Positions 28,283 to 37,181 of a stretch of 64,000 nt of DNA are shown here, piece by piece (position 1 is the stretch's first letter; every line of letters begins with the position of its first letter). Below the pieces are notes generated by a model. It did no database searches. It saw only the letters and a program-made list of their open reading frames with translations, and had not been told where the DNA came from. The DNA comes from Bradyrhizobium sp. CCGB12 (lineage in GTDB: Bacteria > Pseudomonadota > Alphaproteobacteria > Rhizobiales > Xanthobacteraceae): contig NZ_JANADO010000001.1 of the NCBI RefSeq assembly GCF_024199845.1, forward strand, positions 6,572,001 through 6,636,000, written 5' to 3'. Both the position numbers and the translations under genes were made by a program.

Positions 28283-29056
28283 TCACGGCGCCTCGACCAC
28301 CGTCGGCACGCCCGGCTCCAGCAGGCGCAGCCGTGTGCCGAAACCGAGCACGTCGAAGGTCTTGCGCAGATCCTCGCCGTTCTGGCGGAAATGCGCCCAG
28401 CCTTCGGTATGAACCGGCACGATCATCGCGTCGGGGAAGGCGCGCGCGGTCTCGATGGTGTCGTTGGTGTCCATGGTGAGATGGAACGGCCCGCGCGTCT
28501 GCGCCGCGCCCGCGAAGGGCAGCACCACGCCGCATTTGAAACGGCGCGCGACTTCGGCGACCCCGTCGAACCAGGTGGTGTCGCCGCTGATATAGACCGG
28601 ACGCGTGTCCTTCCGGCTCGACGACACCACGAAGCCGATGACGTCGCCCGACAGCGGCTCGATGCCGGCCGGGCCGTGGCGCGCGGGCGTCGCGGTGATC
28701 GTCAGCGAATTGCCGTCGCCGTCCCGGAGATGCGCGATGCTCCAGGGCGCGAGGCCCTCGACATGACCGCCGAGGCGCTTCGCGCCCGCCTCGGTCGTCA
28801 GCACGCGCTTGACCTTGAAGAGATATTCGCGGCCGGAATTGTCGAGATTGTCGGAGTGCTGGTCGTGGCTGAGCAGCACCGCATCGACCGGGCCGATCGC
28901 GTCGGGCTTCACGGCAGGGCCGATCGTCTTCTCCAGCTTCACATGCGGCAGCTGATAGGCGCCGGGCGCATCGAAGGTCGGGTCGGTGAGCAGGCGAAAG
29001 CCGTCGATCTCGATCAGTGCGGTGGGGCCGCCGATCAGCGTGATGGAAACGGGCAT
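28283..29056 (-). CDS. MBL-fold metallo-hydrolase (UlaG-like)
   Basis: A 257-residue beta-lactamase-fold hydrolase: MPVSITLIGGPTALIEIDGFRLLTDPTFD opens the fold, and the metal motif reads LSHDQHSDNLD, i.e. H-x-x-H-x-D-N where the usual last position is His. ARHGPAG and SGDTTWFDG supply further metal-binding residues. UlaG-type enzymes act on lactones or phosphoesters; the substrate is unknown. The GGAG ribosome site is good. It is 12 bases downstream of the EamA transporter gene, so the two are likely co-expressed. Confidence 0.88.
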   Translation of the reverse strand: MPVSITLIGGPTALIEIDGFRLLTDPTFDAPGAYQLPHVKLEKTIGPAVKPDAIGPVDAVLLSHDQHSDNLDNSGREYLFKVKRVLTTEAGAKRLGGHVEGLAPWSIAHLRDGDGNSLTITATPARHGPAGIEPLSGDVIGFVVSSSRKDTRPVYISGDTTWFDGVAEVARRFKCGVVLPFAGAAQTRGPFHLTMDTNDTIETARAFPDAMIVPVHTEGWAHFRQNGEDLRKTFDVLGFGTRLRLLEPGVPTVVEAP

Positions 29057-29068
29057 GGTGAACTCCTG

Positions 29069-29980
29069 TTAGGAGACGGGCTTTGCAGGGCGCGTCACCA
29101 GGTAGATGCCGAGCGCGACCGGAATGATGCCGAGCAGATCGCGGGCCTCGACATGCTCGCCGAGGACGAGGAACGCGAACAGCATGCCGAGCGGCGGCAT
29201 CAGGAAATGATAGGCGCTGGCGGCGGTGGCGCCACACACTTTCAGGAGATGAAACCAGAGCCAGTAGGCGAGGATCGAGCCGCCGAGCACGAGGAAGGCG
29301 AAGGCGCCGATCAGGCCCGGCGTATAGTCGATCGCATGGACATCGGCGAAGGTGAACGCGACCGGCGTCAGCACGATGCCGGCGGCGAGGTTTTGCACGC
29401 CGTTGCCGATCCACAAGGACCCCTTGGGCGCGAGCAGCTTGAACAGGATGGTGCCGGCAACGATCGAGGCGAGCGAGGCCAGCGTGAAGACGATGCCGTG
29501 CAGGCTGTCGGTGCCGACCGACAGGCGATGCCACACGATCGCGGTCACGCCGATGATTCCGAGCAGGAGGCCGCTCGCCTTGCGCCAGGTCATGCCTTCG
29601 CCGAGCAGAAGCGCGGCGAGCGCCGCCGTGAACACCGGATTGGCCGAGACGATCAGGCCGCCGAGGCCGGCGGAGACCGATTGCAGGCCGGTATAGCCGA
29701 GCCCGAGATAAAACGCGTTGTTGGCGATGCCGAGCACGGCGAAGATCGCGACATCGCGCCAGGACAGCGACCAGCCATCGCCGCGGATCAGCGTTGCGCC
29801 CAAGATCAAAATACCGGCCAGCGAGAAGCGCGCGGCGAGCAGGATCAGCGGCGGACAATGGGTGACGCCGATCTTGCCGGCGACGAAGGCGTAGCTCCAG
29901 AGCAGGCAGAACAGGCCGATGGCAAGCGGCAGCGTATTGAAGCGGCTGCGGGGAACCGAAATCGAAGGGGCGAGCGACAT
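29069..29980 (-). CDS. EamA-family (DMT) metabolite transporter
   Basis: A 303-residue inner-membrane protein with about ten helices arranged as two EamA repeats (each about 140 residues, the first ending FTAALAALLLGEGMTW, the second LGMLFAFLVLGEHVEARDLLG). Members export amino acids or other metabolites. The ATG at 29980 has CCAGGAG upstream. It is divergent from the LysR gene, with 99 bases between them containing an AT-rich palindrome, and leads a two-gene unit with the MBL hydrolase. The substrate is not predictable. Confidence 0.9.
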   Translation of the reverse strand: MSLAPSISVPRSRFNTLPLAIGLFCLLWSYAFVAGKIGVTHCPPLILLAARFSLAGILILGATLIRGDGWSLSWRDVAIFAVLGIANNAFYLGLGYTGLQSVSAGLGGLIVSANPVFTAALAALLLGEGMTWRKASGLLLGIIGVTAIVWHRLSVGTDSLHGIVFTLASLASIVAGTILFKLLAPKGSLWIGNGVQNLAAGIVLTPVAFTFADVHAIDYTPGLIGAFAFLVLGGSILAYWLWFHLLKVCGATAASAYHFLMPPLGMLFAFLVLGEHVEARDLLGIIPVALGIYLVTRPAKPVS

Positions 29981-30028
29981 GAGGGCATTCTCCTGGAGCC
30001 CTCGATCTAGGGAGGCGGCTTGTCATTT

Positions 30029-30050
30029 GGAAATTAAATGATTAACTTCC
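30029..30050. promoter_or_regulatory. Imperfect palindrome, candidate LysR site
   Basis: GGAAATTAAATGATTAACTTCC, in the gap between divergent EamA and LysR genes, has GGAA-x-TTAA matched by TTAA-x-TTCC at near-symmetric positions. It is AT-rich in a GC-rich background and close to both starts, as expected of a LysR-type box. Confidence 0.5.
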
Positions 30051-30079
30051 GATCAGTGGATTTTTGAATGGAGGCTGAT

Positions 30080-30943
30080 ATGCTCGATCTCGAGCTGCTG
30101 CGCAGCTTCGTCTCGGTGGTCGAGGCCGGCGGCTTCACCCGTGCCGGCGAGCGTGTCCACCGCACGCAATCGACCGTCAGCCAGCAGATCAAGCGGCTGG
30201 AGGAGGATGTCGGCCAGGTGCTGCTGCATCGCGACGGCAAGGACGTGCGCCCCACGGAGGCCGGCGAGCGGCTCTTGTCCTATGCGCGGCGGCTGCTCTC
30301 GCTCGCCGAGGAGGCGCGCGACGTGCTGCGCCAGCCGGGCGGCGAAGGCGCGATCCGGCTCGGCATTCCCGAGGATTTTGCGGCCTACCGGCTGACAAAG
30401 CTGCTGGGCGCATTCTCGCGCTCGCATCCGCGCCTGCGGCTCGACGTGCGCGCCGACCAGAGCAAGCATCTGGCCCGTGATCTCGAACGCGGCGAGCTCG
30501 ACCTTGCGCTCTACAAGCGCGAGGCCGGCGCGAAGGACGCCATCGCGGTGTGGCCCGAGCGGGTGCACTGGGTCACCAGCAAGAGTCATCCGATCGACGT
30601 TGGCGTGGCGTCCGTGCCGCTGATCGGCTTTCCGCTCGGCTGCATCTATCGCGCCGGCGCCATCCACGCGCTGGAAAGCGCGGGCCGCGCCTGGCACACC
30701 GCCTACACGTCATCCAGTCTTTCCGGCATCCAGGCCGCGGTCGCCGCCGGCATGGGGCTGAGCATCCTGTCGGAGATGGCCATCCAGTCCGACCACCGCG
30801 TCCTGACCGCCAAGGACGGCTTCGCGCCGATCAACCGCACGGAGGTCGCATTGATGGCGTCCCCCGGCGCCAGCCCCGCGACGCTGCGGCTTGCGGAGCG
30901 GCTCGCCGAGTTTTGCGACGATGTGCAGGCGAAGGCAGCGTGA
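30080..30943 (+). CDS. LysR-family transcriptional regulator
   Basis: A 287-residue regulator. The N-terminal helix-turn-helix is MLDLELLRSFVSVVEAGGFTRAGERVHRTQSTVSQQIKRLEEDVG, the canonical LysR sequence pattern, followed by a PBP2-type effector domain (GAIRLGIPEDFAAYRL onward). I chose the ATG at 30080 because GGAGG lies five bases before it; the ATG four codons upstream has no ribosome site. It is divergent from the EamA-MBL pair, which is its likely target. The effector is unknown. Confidence 0.93.
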   Translation: MLDLELLRSFVSVVEAGGFTRAGERVHRTQSTVSQQIKRLEEDVGQVLLHRDGKDVRPTEAGERLLSYARRLLSLAEEARDVLRQPGGEGAIRLGIPEDFAAYRLTKLLGAFSRSHPRLRLDVRADQSKHLARDLERGELDLALYKREAGAKDAIAVWPERVHWVTSKSHPIDVGVASVPLIGFPLGCIYRAGAIHALESAGRAWHTAYTSSSLSGIQAAVAAGMGLSILSEMAIQSDHRVLTAKDGFAPINRTEVALMASPGASPATLRLAERLAEFCDDVQAKAA

Positions 30944-30951
30944 TGGGATGC

Positions 30952-31092
30952 GTAGGGTGGGTTAGCCGTGCGGCTGCGCGAAGCGCCAGCCGCTCGGCGT
31001 AACCCGCCACTTTTGCATCCGCGGAGAAAGACAGTGGTGGGTTACGCGGAGCGTACCGTGCTTCGCACGAACGCTCCGCTAACCCACCCTAC
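30952..31092. repeat. Interspersed repeat, GTAGGGTGGG family, copy 2
   Basis: GTAGGGTGGGTTAGC and GCTAACCCACCCTAC are the outer arms; inner segments GCGTAACCCGCCACT and AGTGGTGGGTTACGC also pair. It lies between convergent LysR and PdeM genes. Confidence 0.88.
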
Positions 31093-31104
31093 GAAACGCC
31101 CGCT

Positions 31105-31803
31105 TCAATAACACCGCGACGCTGCAATCGCATGGACGCGGCGGTCGCCGAGCAGATGGGCGACAAAGCCGTTGGCCGGAAAGATTTTTGCAAACGCCGC
31201 GTCGCGGATGCTGAGGCCGCCGGCATAGGCGCCGAAGGCGGGCATCACGGCGCGCATCCCGTCACTGGCAAAGCAGCGGCGCTCCATCGAGCGGCCACGC
31301 GCGGAGACGCGGGCCTTGGGATGCAAATGCCCGGCGATCTCGCCGTGCGCGCCGGTCGGCTCATGGCGGAAGGTGATCGGGCCGATCGCAACTTCGTCAG
31401 CGACGGTGCCGCCGAGGTCGCGCGGCAGCATGGGATCGTGATTGCCTGATATCCAGATCCAGTCGCGGCCCGACTGGAGCGCGGCGACAGCGTCGCGATC
31501 CTCTGCGGACAGGCGTTCATGGGCGGTGCGATCGTGAAAGCTGTCGCCGAGCGCGATGACGATCCGTGGATCATGGCGGGAGATGACAGCAGCAAGGCGG
31601 CTGAGCGTCGCCAGCGTGTCGTAAGGCGGCAGCAGCACGCCGCGCGTGGCGAAGCTGGAACCCTTCTCCAGATGCAGATCGGAGACGACGAGCAGGCGCT
31701 GCTCTTCCCAGAACAGCGCGCCGGAGAGATCGGCGTGGAGTGCGATGCCAGCGACATCCAGTCCGCCCGTTGATGTAATCGATAGCGCAACATGCTGCGT
31801 CAT
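31105..31803 (-). CDS. pdeM: Ligase-associated DNA damage response endonuclease PdeM
   Basis: A 232-residue calcineurin-like phosphoesterase. The metal motifs appear in order: VVSDLHLEKG, ALGDSFHD, SGNHDPML and GHLHPKA, giving the D-x-H / GD / GNHD / GHxH set. Family members (TIGR04123) are encoded with a specific ATP-dependent ligase, an Lhr-type helicase and an MBL exonuclease; all four are in this window. It is 155 bases downstream of the helicase gene, and its first codons lie at the edge of a dispersed repeat (31801-31925), so the start at 31803 could be affected by repeat insertion. The domain itself is complete. Confidence 0.92.
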   Translation of the reverse strand: MTQHVALSITSTGGLDVAGIALHADLSGALFWEEQRLLVVSDLHLEKGSSFATRGVLLPPYDTLATLSRLAAVISRHDPRIVIALGDSFHDRTAHERLSAEDRDAVAALQSGRDWIWISGNHDPMLPRDLGGTVADEVAIGPITFRHEPTGAHGEIAGHLHPKARVSARGRSMERRCFASDGMRAVMPAFGAYAGGLSIRDAAFAKIFPANGFVAHLLGDRRVHAIAASRCY

Positions 31804-31925
31804 GGCCGGGCGTAGCCGTTCGAAGAACGGCGTCGCTTCCGCTCGCCTATGCCCGGCCATCCACGTTCTTGGCATCGCAAGAAAGACGTGGATGCCCGGG
31901 ACAAGCCCGGGCATGACGATGTGGA
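31801..31925. repeat. Interspersed repeat, ATGGCCGGGC family
   Basis: ATGGCCGGGCGTAG and CTATGCCCGGCCAT form a left hairpin, and CCACGTTCTTGGCATCG / GCCCGGGCATGACG a mirrored right part. It separates the helicase and PdeM genes, and its first bases are the PdeM start codon. Confidence 0.75.
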
Positions 31926-31958
31926 TTGAGCTGCGCCCCGAAAATACATTCTCGCCGT

Positions 31959-34541
31959 CTACGACATCGCTTCCTTGACCAGCTCGTCGGCGGCCTCGGC
32001 CAACAGCTCGTCTGCAGCTTCGCCATAAACTGACTCGCGGCCGATTTCCAGCATCACGGGGACGGCGAGCGGGGAGACGTGGTCGAGTTCCCGGTGCGTG
32101 ATGCGGCCCTGGATGCGCATCAGCATGTCGCTGAGACGGCGCAGATCGAGCAGGCCGGTGGCGGCATCGGCGCGCGCGGCGCGCAAGAGGACGTGATCGG
32201 CCTGGTGCTTGCGCAGGACGTCGTAGACGAGATCGGTCGAGAACAGCACCTGGCGGCGGCTCTTCTCTTCGCCGGTGTGGCGGCGCGCGATCAGGCCGGA
32301 GATGATCGCGCAATTGCGGAAGGTGCGTTTCATCAAGGCGGATTCCGCGAGCCAGGCTTCGAGGTCGTCGCCGAGCATGTCAGGATCAAACAGCGCGTTG
32401 AGGTCGATCCGACCGTCGCGGATCATGAAGGAGAGATCGCCGAGCCCCCAGATCGCCACGGCATATTCATTGGCGACGAAGCCGAGCGGCCGCGCGCGGG
32501 CGCGCTCCAACCGGCGCGTCAGCAGCATGCCGAGGGTCTGATGCGCAAGGCGCCCCTCGAAGGGATAGCAGACGAGATAATGCTTGTTGGCGCGCGGAAA
32601 GCTTTCGACCAGGAGCTCGCGCACCGCGGGCACGCGCGAGACGTCCTTTTGCAGCGACAGCCAGTCGCGCACCTGCTCCGGCAGGCCACCCCATGCGCGG
32701 CCGTCATCGAGCAGCCGGCGCACGCGCTCGGCAAGATAGGTCGAGAGCGGGAACTTGCCACCCATGTAGGACGGCACCTTCGGGTCCTTGTCATGCGCGC
32801 GCGAGACATAGACCTGGTCCTCGACCAGAGCCTCGTAGCGCACCACCTCGCCTGAGAACACGAAGGTATCGCCCGGGCTCAAGCCCTCGATGAAGGCTTC
32901 CTCGATCTCGCCGAGCAGCCTGCCGCCGCGCGCGATCACGCCCGTCGAGCCGCCTGCTTTTCCTGCACCGCCGCCGCGGGAGCGCACCAGACGCACCTTC
33001 AGCATGTCGTCCTCGACGATGGTGCCGACATTCATGCGGTAGCTCTGCCGCACCTTTGGATTGGCGACGCGCCAGCGGCCCTCCTTGTCCTGCTTGATGC
33101 GGGCGAAGCGCTCATAGGTCTTCAGCGCGTAGCCGCCGGTGGCGACGAAATCGACGACGTCGTCGAAATCCTGGCGCGACAGATTTGCGTAAGGCGCGGC
33201 GGTGCGGACCTCGCGGTAGAGGTCATCGGAGAGGAACGGCTCGCCGCAGGCGCAGCCGAGCACGTGCTGCGCGAGCACGTCGAGCGCGCCGGTGCGAAGC
33301 GGCGGCGTGTCCTGCGCATTTTCGGCGATGGCATCGATGGCGACGCGGCACTCCAGCACCTCGAAGCGGTTGGCCGGCACCAGCACCGCGCGCGAGGCCT
33401 CGTCGAGGCGATGATTGGCGCGGCCGATGCGCTGCATCAGGCGCGAGGAGCCTTTTGGCGCGCCGATATTGACGACGAGATCGACATCGCCCCAGTCGAC
33501 ACCGAGGTCGAGCGAGGAGGTACAGACTACACCGCGCAGGCGTCCCGCCGACATGGCGTCCTCGACCTTGCGGCGTTGGGCGACGTCGAGCGAGCCGTGA
33601 TGCAGCGCGATGGCAAGGCCGTCGTCGTTCATGCTCCAGAGATTCTGGAACAGCATCTCGGCCTGGCTGCGGGTGTTGACGAAGACCAGCGTGGTCTTGT
33701 TCGCCTTGATCAGCTCGTAGATCTCGGGGAGCGCATGGCGCGCGCTGTGGCCAGCCCAGGGCAGCCGCTCGCTTGTATCCAGCATCTCGACCTCAGGCGG
33801 CGCCGCGCCGCCGGCGACGACGATGTCGGCGGCAGCTTCCTTACCGTCGGTTTGCGGCACCAGGACGCGCGCGAGCTGATCCGGCTCGGCGACCGTCGCC
33901 GACAGGCCGATCGCGCGCAGCTGCGGCGCCAGCCTCCACAGCCGCGCCAGACCAAGCGAGAGCAGATCGCCGCGCTTGGACGTCACCAGCGCGTGCAGCT
34001 CGTCGAGCACGATGCGCTTGAGCGATGAGAACAGGAACGGCGCGTCGTCGGAGGACAGCAGCAGCGCGAGCTGCTCCGGCGTGGTCAGCAGGACATCCGG
34101 CGGATAGCGCCGCTGGCGCTGGCGGCGCGACACCGGCGTGTCGCCGGTGCGGGTCTCGACCTTGATCGGCAGCGCCATCTCGGCGATGGGACGCTCGAGG
34201 TTGCGCGCGATGTCGACGGCGAGCGCCTTGAGCGGCGAGATGTAGAGCGTGTGCAGGCCGCCGGTGCGCTGCAGGCTGTGGCCGGTGGAGACGAGGCTCT
34301 GCTTCGCGCTGGCCTTCTCTCGATCAGACGAGAGCTCCACCAGTGTCGGCAGAAATCCCGCCAAAGTCTTGCCGGCGCCGGTCGGCGCGATCAAGAGCGC
34401 GCTAGCGTCCTCGCGCGCCTTCTCCAACAGCGCCAATTGATGCGCGCGTGGCAACCAGCCGCGCGCCGCGAACCACGCATTGAAGCGGTCGGGCAGCAGT
34501 GCGGCGGGCTCGGCCGGGGTCTTGCGGATGCGGGGCGGCAC
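31959..34541 (-). CDS. Ligase-associated Lhr-type DEXH-box helicase
   Basis: An 860-residue superfamily 2 helicase of the Lhr-Core type. The Q-motif region AHQLALLEKA is followed by Walker A APTGAGKTLAG, motif Ia YISPLKALAVD, the DEXH box LDELHAL, motif III GLSATV, and motifs IV-VI VFVNTRSQAE, SSLDLGVDWG and QRIGRANHR; a winged-helix and an Lhr C-terminal domain follow. Such 3'-5' helicases prefer RNA:DNA or 3'-tailed duplexes and belong with PdeM, an exonuclease and a ligase. The start appears to be GTG at 34541 without a strong ribosome site. It is transcribed toward pdeM. Confidence 0.94.
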   Translation of the reverse strand: MPPRIRKTPAEPAALLPDRFNAWFAARGWLPRAHQLALLEKAREDASALLIAPTGAGKTLAGFLPTLVELSSDREKASAKQSLVSTGHSLQRTGGLHTLYISPLKALAVDIARNLERPIAEMALPIKVETRTGDTPVSRRQRQRRYPPDVLLTTPEQLALLLSSDDAPFLFSSLKRIVLDELHALVTSKRGDLLSLGLARLWRLAPQLRAIGLSATVAEPDQLARVLVPQTDGKEAAADIVVAGGAAPPEVEMLDTSERLPWAGHSARHALPEIYELIKANKTTLVFVNTRSQAEMLFQNLWSMNDDGLAIALHHGSLDVAQRRKVEDAMSAGRLRGVVCTSSLDLGVDWGDVDLVVNIGAPKGSSRLMQRIGRANHRLDEASRAVLVPANRFEVLECRVAIDAIAENAQDTPPLRTGALDVLAQHVLGCACGEPFLSDDLYREVRTAAPYANLSRQDFDDVVDFVATGGYALKTYERFARIKQDKEGRWRVANPKVRQSYRMNVGTIVEDDMLKVRLVRSRGGGAGKAGGSTGVIARGGRLLGEIEEAFIEGLSPGDTFVFSGEVVRYEALVEDQVYVSRAHDKDPKVPSYMGGKFPLSTYLAERVRRLLDDGRAWGGLPEQVRDWLSLQKDVSRVPAVRELLVESFPRANKHYLVCYPFEGRLAHQTLGMLLTRRLERARARPLGFVANEYAVAIWGLGDLSFMIRDGRIDLNALFDPDMLGDDLEAWLAESALMKRTFRNCAIISGLIARRHTGEEKSRRQVLFSTDLVYDVLRKHQADHVLLRAARADAATGLLDLRRLSDMLMRIQGRITHRELDHVSPLAVPVMLEIGRESVYGEAADELLAEAADELVKEAMS

Positions 34542-34610
34542 GGCATGACAGGTAAGCCGTGAGGTCGGGTTCGTCGAGGGGTGGGCGGGATTTCAAGAGC
34601 GGGGCACCGC

Positions 34611-34768
34611 CTTCCCCTCTCCCCCTTGTGGGAGAGGGTGGATCGCCGCGCAGCGGCGAGACGGGTGAGGGGTATCGCGCCACGAACCATTCTCTTTCGA
34701 GACTGCGGAAAGATACCCCTCATCCGGCGCTTCGCGCCACCTTCTCCCACACGGGGAGAAGGGAGGAA
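34611..34768. repeat. Interspersed repeat, CCCTCTCCC family, copy 3
   Basis: CCCCTCTCCCCCTTGTGGGAGAGGG at left and CTTCTCCCACACGGGGAGAAGGG at right, with GGTGAGGGGTATC and GATACCCCTCATCC as inner mirror segments. It occupies most of the gap between the helicase and the ABC binding-protein genes. Confidence 0.85.
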
Positions 34769-34775
34769 AGTCTCC

Positions 34776-36005
34776 CTACTCCGACATCGGCTTGTCGGAG
34801 ATGTCCCAATCCTTGCCGGTGAAGGTGGAGATGAACAGCGTCTTCATCGGCGTGTAGTCCTCGGGCGTGTAGCTGTAGGTGACGCCGTCGAGGAAATAGG
34901 GCGAGTGGAAGCCGTTGAGGTTCGAGGCCTGCTTCAGCACGTTGGCGCGGGTGAGCTCGTCGCCGCAACGGCGCAGGATCTCGCCCATGGTCACGGCCTG
35001 GCCGTAGCCGGCGAAGGCGATGGTATTGTCGGGATCGATCGCCGGCGTGTATTTCTTACGCAGCTCCTCGAACGCCATCACATCGGGATCCTTCTCCCAT
35101 TTGGGCAGGCCGACTTCCTTGTTGTAGCGGATGGCGACGATGCCGGCGGCATTCTCCAGGCCCGCGGCGGAGAGGATGGAGCGGCCGGTCGAGCCCGCCG
35201 ACAGCAATTGCAGCGGCTTCCAGCCGAGCTCGGCCACTTTCCGGATCGACTGCGACGACGCCTTGCCGGTCGAGATGTTGTAGAAGACGTCGGCGCCCGA
35301 CTTCGAGAGGTTGATGAGCTGGGAATCGACGGTCGGCTCGGTCAGATCATAGGTCTGCTCCATGATCACCTTCGCGGTGCCGCCGGCGTCGGCCAGCACC
35401 TTCTTGAAGGGACCCAGGAAGTCGCGGCCGAAATCGTCGTTCTGGTAGAGGATGCCGATCTTGGCGTTCGGCTTCACGGCAACGACGTGGCGCGCCAGGA
35501 TGCGCGCCTCGGTCGGATAGAGCGGCAGGCCCGCCATCGTCCATTTGAACTCCTTCGGGTTGTTCCACTTCGACGCGCCGGTGTTGAGCAGGAGCTGCGG
35601 CACGCCCTTGGAGTTCAGGTATTTGTGTACGGCGGTCTGCGGCGCGGTGCCGAGCGAGCCGTAGAGCGCAAGCACTTCCTCCTGCTCGACCAGGCGCCGC
35701 GTCGCCTCGACGCATTTCGGCGCGCTGTAGGCATCGTCCATGGTGAGGAACTTGATCTTGCGCCCGTTGATGCCGCCCTTCTCGTTCAGCATCTGGAAAT
35801 AAGCTTCGCCGACGCGGCCGAGCACGCCGTAGAGCGAGCCGGGACCGGAATGCGGCACGGTCTGCCCGATCTTGATCTCGGTGTCGCTGGCGCCCGCATC
35901 ATATTTCTTCTCCGCGGCCCAGACGTAAGGCGCCGGCAAGGTGGATGCAGCGATGGTGGCGAGCGCGCCGGCGCTGAAATCGCGCCGTGATGGATTCTTC
36001 GTCAT
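34776..36005 (-). CDS. Orphan branched-chain amino acid-type ABC substrate-binding protein
   Basis: A 409-residue periplasmic binding protein. The N-terminus SRRDFSAGALATIAAS is a twin-arginine-like signal with cleavage near YVWA. The mature part is a LivJ/Peripla_BP_6 fold: IKIGQTVPHSGPGSLYGVLG, then a ligand-domain core with GSLGTAPQTAV and DFGRDFLGPFKK. No permease or ATPase genes are nearby, so its transporter partner must be elsewhere. The GGGAG ribosome site supports the ATG at 36005. It sits between the two halves of the DNA repair set without an obvious functional link. Confidence 0.92.
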   Translation of the reverse strand: MTKNPSRRDFSAGALATIAASTLPAPYVWAAEKKYDAGASDTEIKIGQTVPHSGPGSLYGVLGRVGEAYFQMLNEKGGINGRKIKFLTMDDAYSAPKCVEATRRLVEQEEVLALYGSLGTAPQTAVHKYLNSKGVPQLLLNTGASKWNNPKEFKWTMAGLPLYPTEARILARHVVAVKPNAKIGILYQNDDFGRDFLGPFKKVLADAGGTAKVIMEQTYDLTEPTVDSQLINLSKSGADVFYNISTGKASSQSIRKVAELGWKPLQLLSAGSTGRSILSAAGLENAAGIVAIRYNKEVGLPKWEKDPDVMAFEELRKKYTPAIDPDNTIAFAGYGQAVTMGEILRRCGDELTRANVLKQASNLNGFHSPYFLDGVTYSYTPEDYTPMKTLFISTFTGKDWDISDKPMSE

Positions 36006-36120
36006 TTTTGTTTCTCCCTAGCGCGGGCATTGTGCTGACATCGCAGCTCGGCTCGCAAGTGGGAAGTCGCGGCTTTGCGACGCAATGACGCTCAAATCGC
36101 AAGGCGACTAGCGCCTAGAC

Positions 36121-37047
36121 TCAAGTTTTCTCGGCGACGACGACGAGGCCGCGCACCGGCTCATTGTTCTCGTTGCGGGGCGAGGCCGGCTCCAGCGTGA
36201 GAAGCTTCAGCCCGGCCTTCGCGATGGCGCTGCGCACATATTCCGCCGAATGGGCATAGCGCAGGCCTTCGCCGAGCACGATGCCGTTGCCGTCATGCGT
36301 CTCCAGCGTGAAGGCGAGCACGCCACTGGGCGCGAGCACGCGCATTGCTTCGTTCAGCACCGGCGCGAGATCGGAAAGATAGACGAACGCATCCGCGGCA
36401 ACGACGAGGTTCGCGCTGGCATCAGCCTTGGTGCGCAGGCCCTCGATCATGTCGGCGACTTCGAGCTCGGCATAAAACTCGGTGGCGCGCGCCTCCTTGA
36501 TCATGCCGGGCGACAGGTCGATACCAATGAAGTAATCGACCTGCTTGGCAAAGGCCGCGGCCGCAAGCCCGGTGCCGCAACCGAGATCGATGGTGCGCTT
36601 GAAGAAGGCTGGCTTCTTCGCGGCGACGCGCGCGGCCAGCACCGCCTTGAAGATCAGCGCGGGCGCGCGATAGCCGAGATCGTTGATCAGCGCGTGCTCG
36701 AACCGCGGCGCGTACTGGTCGAACAGGGCCTGCACATAGGCCTTGGGCATCTCCGCCATCTCGGCGTCGCCAAGCCGCATCAGATGCAGGCCGGCGCCGT
36801 GCTGATCCTCGGGATCGGACCGGCGCGCTTCTCGAAACGCCGCGATCGCCTTGTTGCGCTCACCGAGCTGCTGACGGATCTCGCCGAGCGTGAACCAGGC
36901 CGAGGTGAAATCAGGCGCGAGCTCGATCGCCTGCTCGATCAGGTCCGCGGCGGCGGGCAGATCACCCTTGAGCTGGAGGTCGCGCGCGAACTCGAAACGG
37001 CGGTCGGCCATGAGATCGCCGGAGGTCAGAAACAGGCGGAGCGGCAT
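36121..37047 (-). CDS. TPR-containing class I SAM methyltransferase
   Basis: A 308-residue protein. About the first 80 residues form two TPR-like helical repeats (LQLKGDLPAAADLIEQAIEL and AWFTLGEIRQQLGERNKAIA), followed by YVQALFDQYAPRFEHAL and a Rossmann methyltransferase domain with motif I TIDLGCGTGLAAAAF (SAM-binding glycines), DLSPGMIKEA and VVAADAFVYL. This layout is common in rhizobia; the methyl acceptor is unknown. The first ATG at 37047 is used; a second in-frame ATG twelve codons on is possible. It is divergent from the exonuclease gene across a dispersed repeat. Confidence 0.88.
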   Translation of the reverse strand: MPLRLFLTSGDLMADRRFEFARDLQLKGDLPAAADLIEQAIELAPDFTSAWFTLGEIRQQLGERNKAIAAFREARRSDPEDQHGAGLHLMRLGDAEMAEMPKAYVQALFDQYAPRFEHALINDLGYRAPALIFKAVLAARVAAKKPAFFKRTIDLGCGTGLAAAAFAKQVDYFIGIDLSPGMIKEARATEFYAELEVADMIEGLRTKADASANLVVAADAFVYLSDLAPVLNEAMRVLAPSGVLAFTLETHDGNGIVLGEGLRYAHSAEYVRSAIAKAGLKLLTLEPASPRNENNEPVRGLVVVAEKT

Positions 37048-37061
37048 TGGAGGAACCGATT

Positions 37062-37146
37062 GTCATTGCCGGGCTTGATCCGGCAATCCATCAAAAAAGG
37101 AACTCTTTAGAAGGATGGATGCGCGGGTCAAGCCCGCGCATGACGG
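37062..37146. repeat. Interspersed repeat, GTCATTGCCGGGC family
   Basis: GTCATTGCCGGGCTTGATCC and GGGTCAAGCCCGCGCATGAC are mirrored ends around CATCAAAAAAGG. It lies in the gap between divergent genes and so overlaps their promoters. Confidence 0.8.
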
Positions 37147-37181
37147 GTGAACTTGGGGTGTCTGCTCCCTATATGACGAAG

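Noticed and set aside
28188..30026. 612-codon frame spanning the MBL and EamA genes on the minus strand
   Set aside because: It is an alternative frame of two well-supported genes, Arg/Pro/Ala-rich and without domain motifs.
34776..36005. Binding protein as a member of the DNA repair system
   Set aside because: It has an export signal and a LivJ-type fold; nothing but position connects it to the repair genes.
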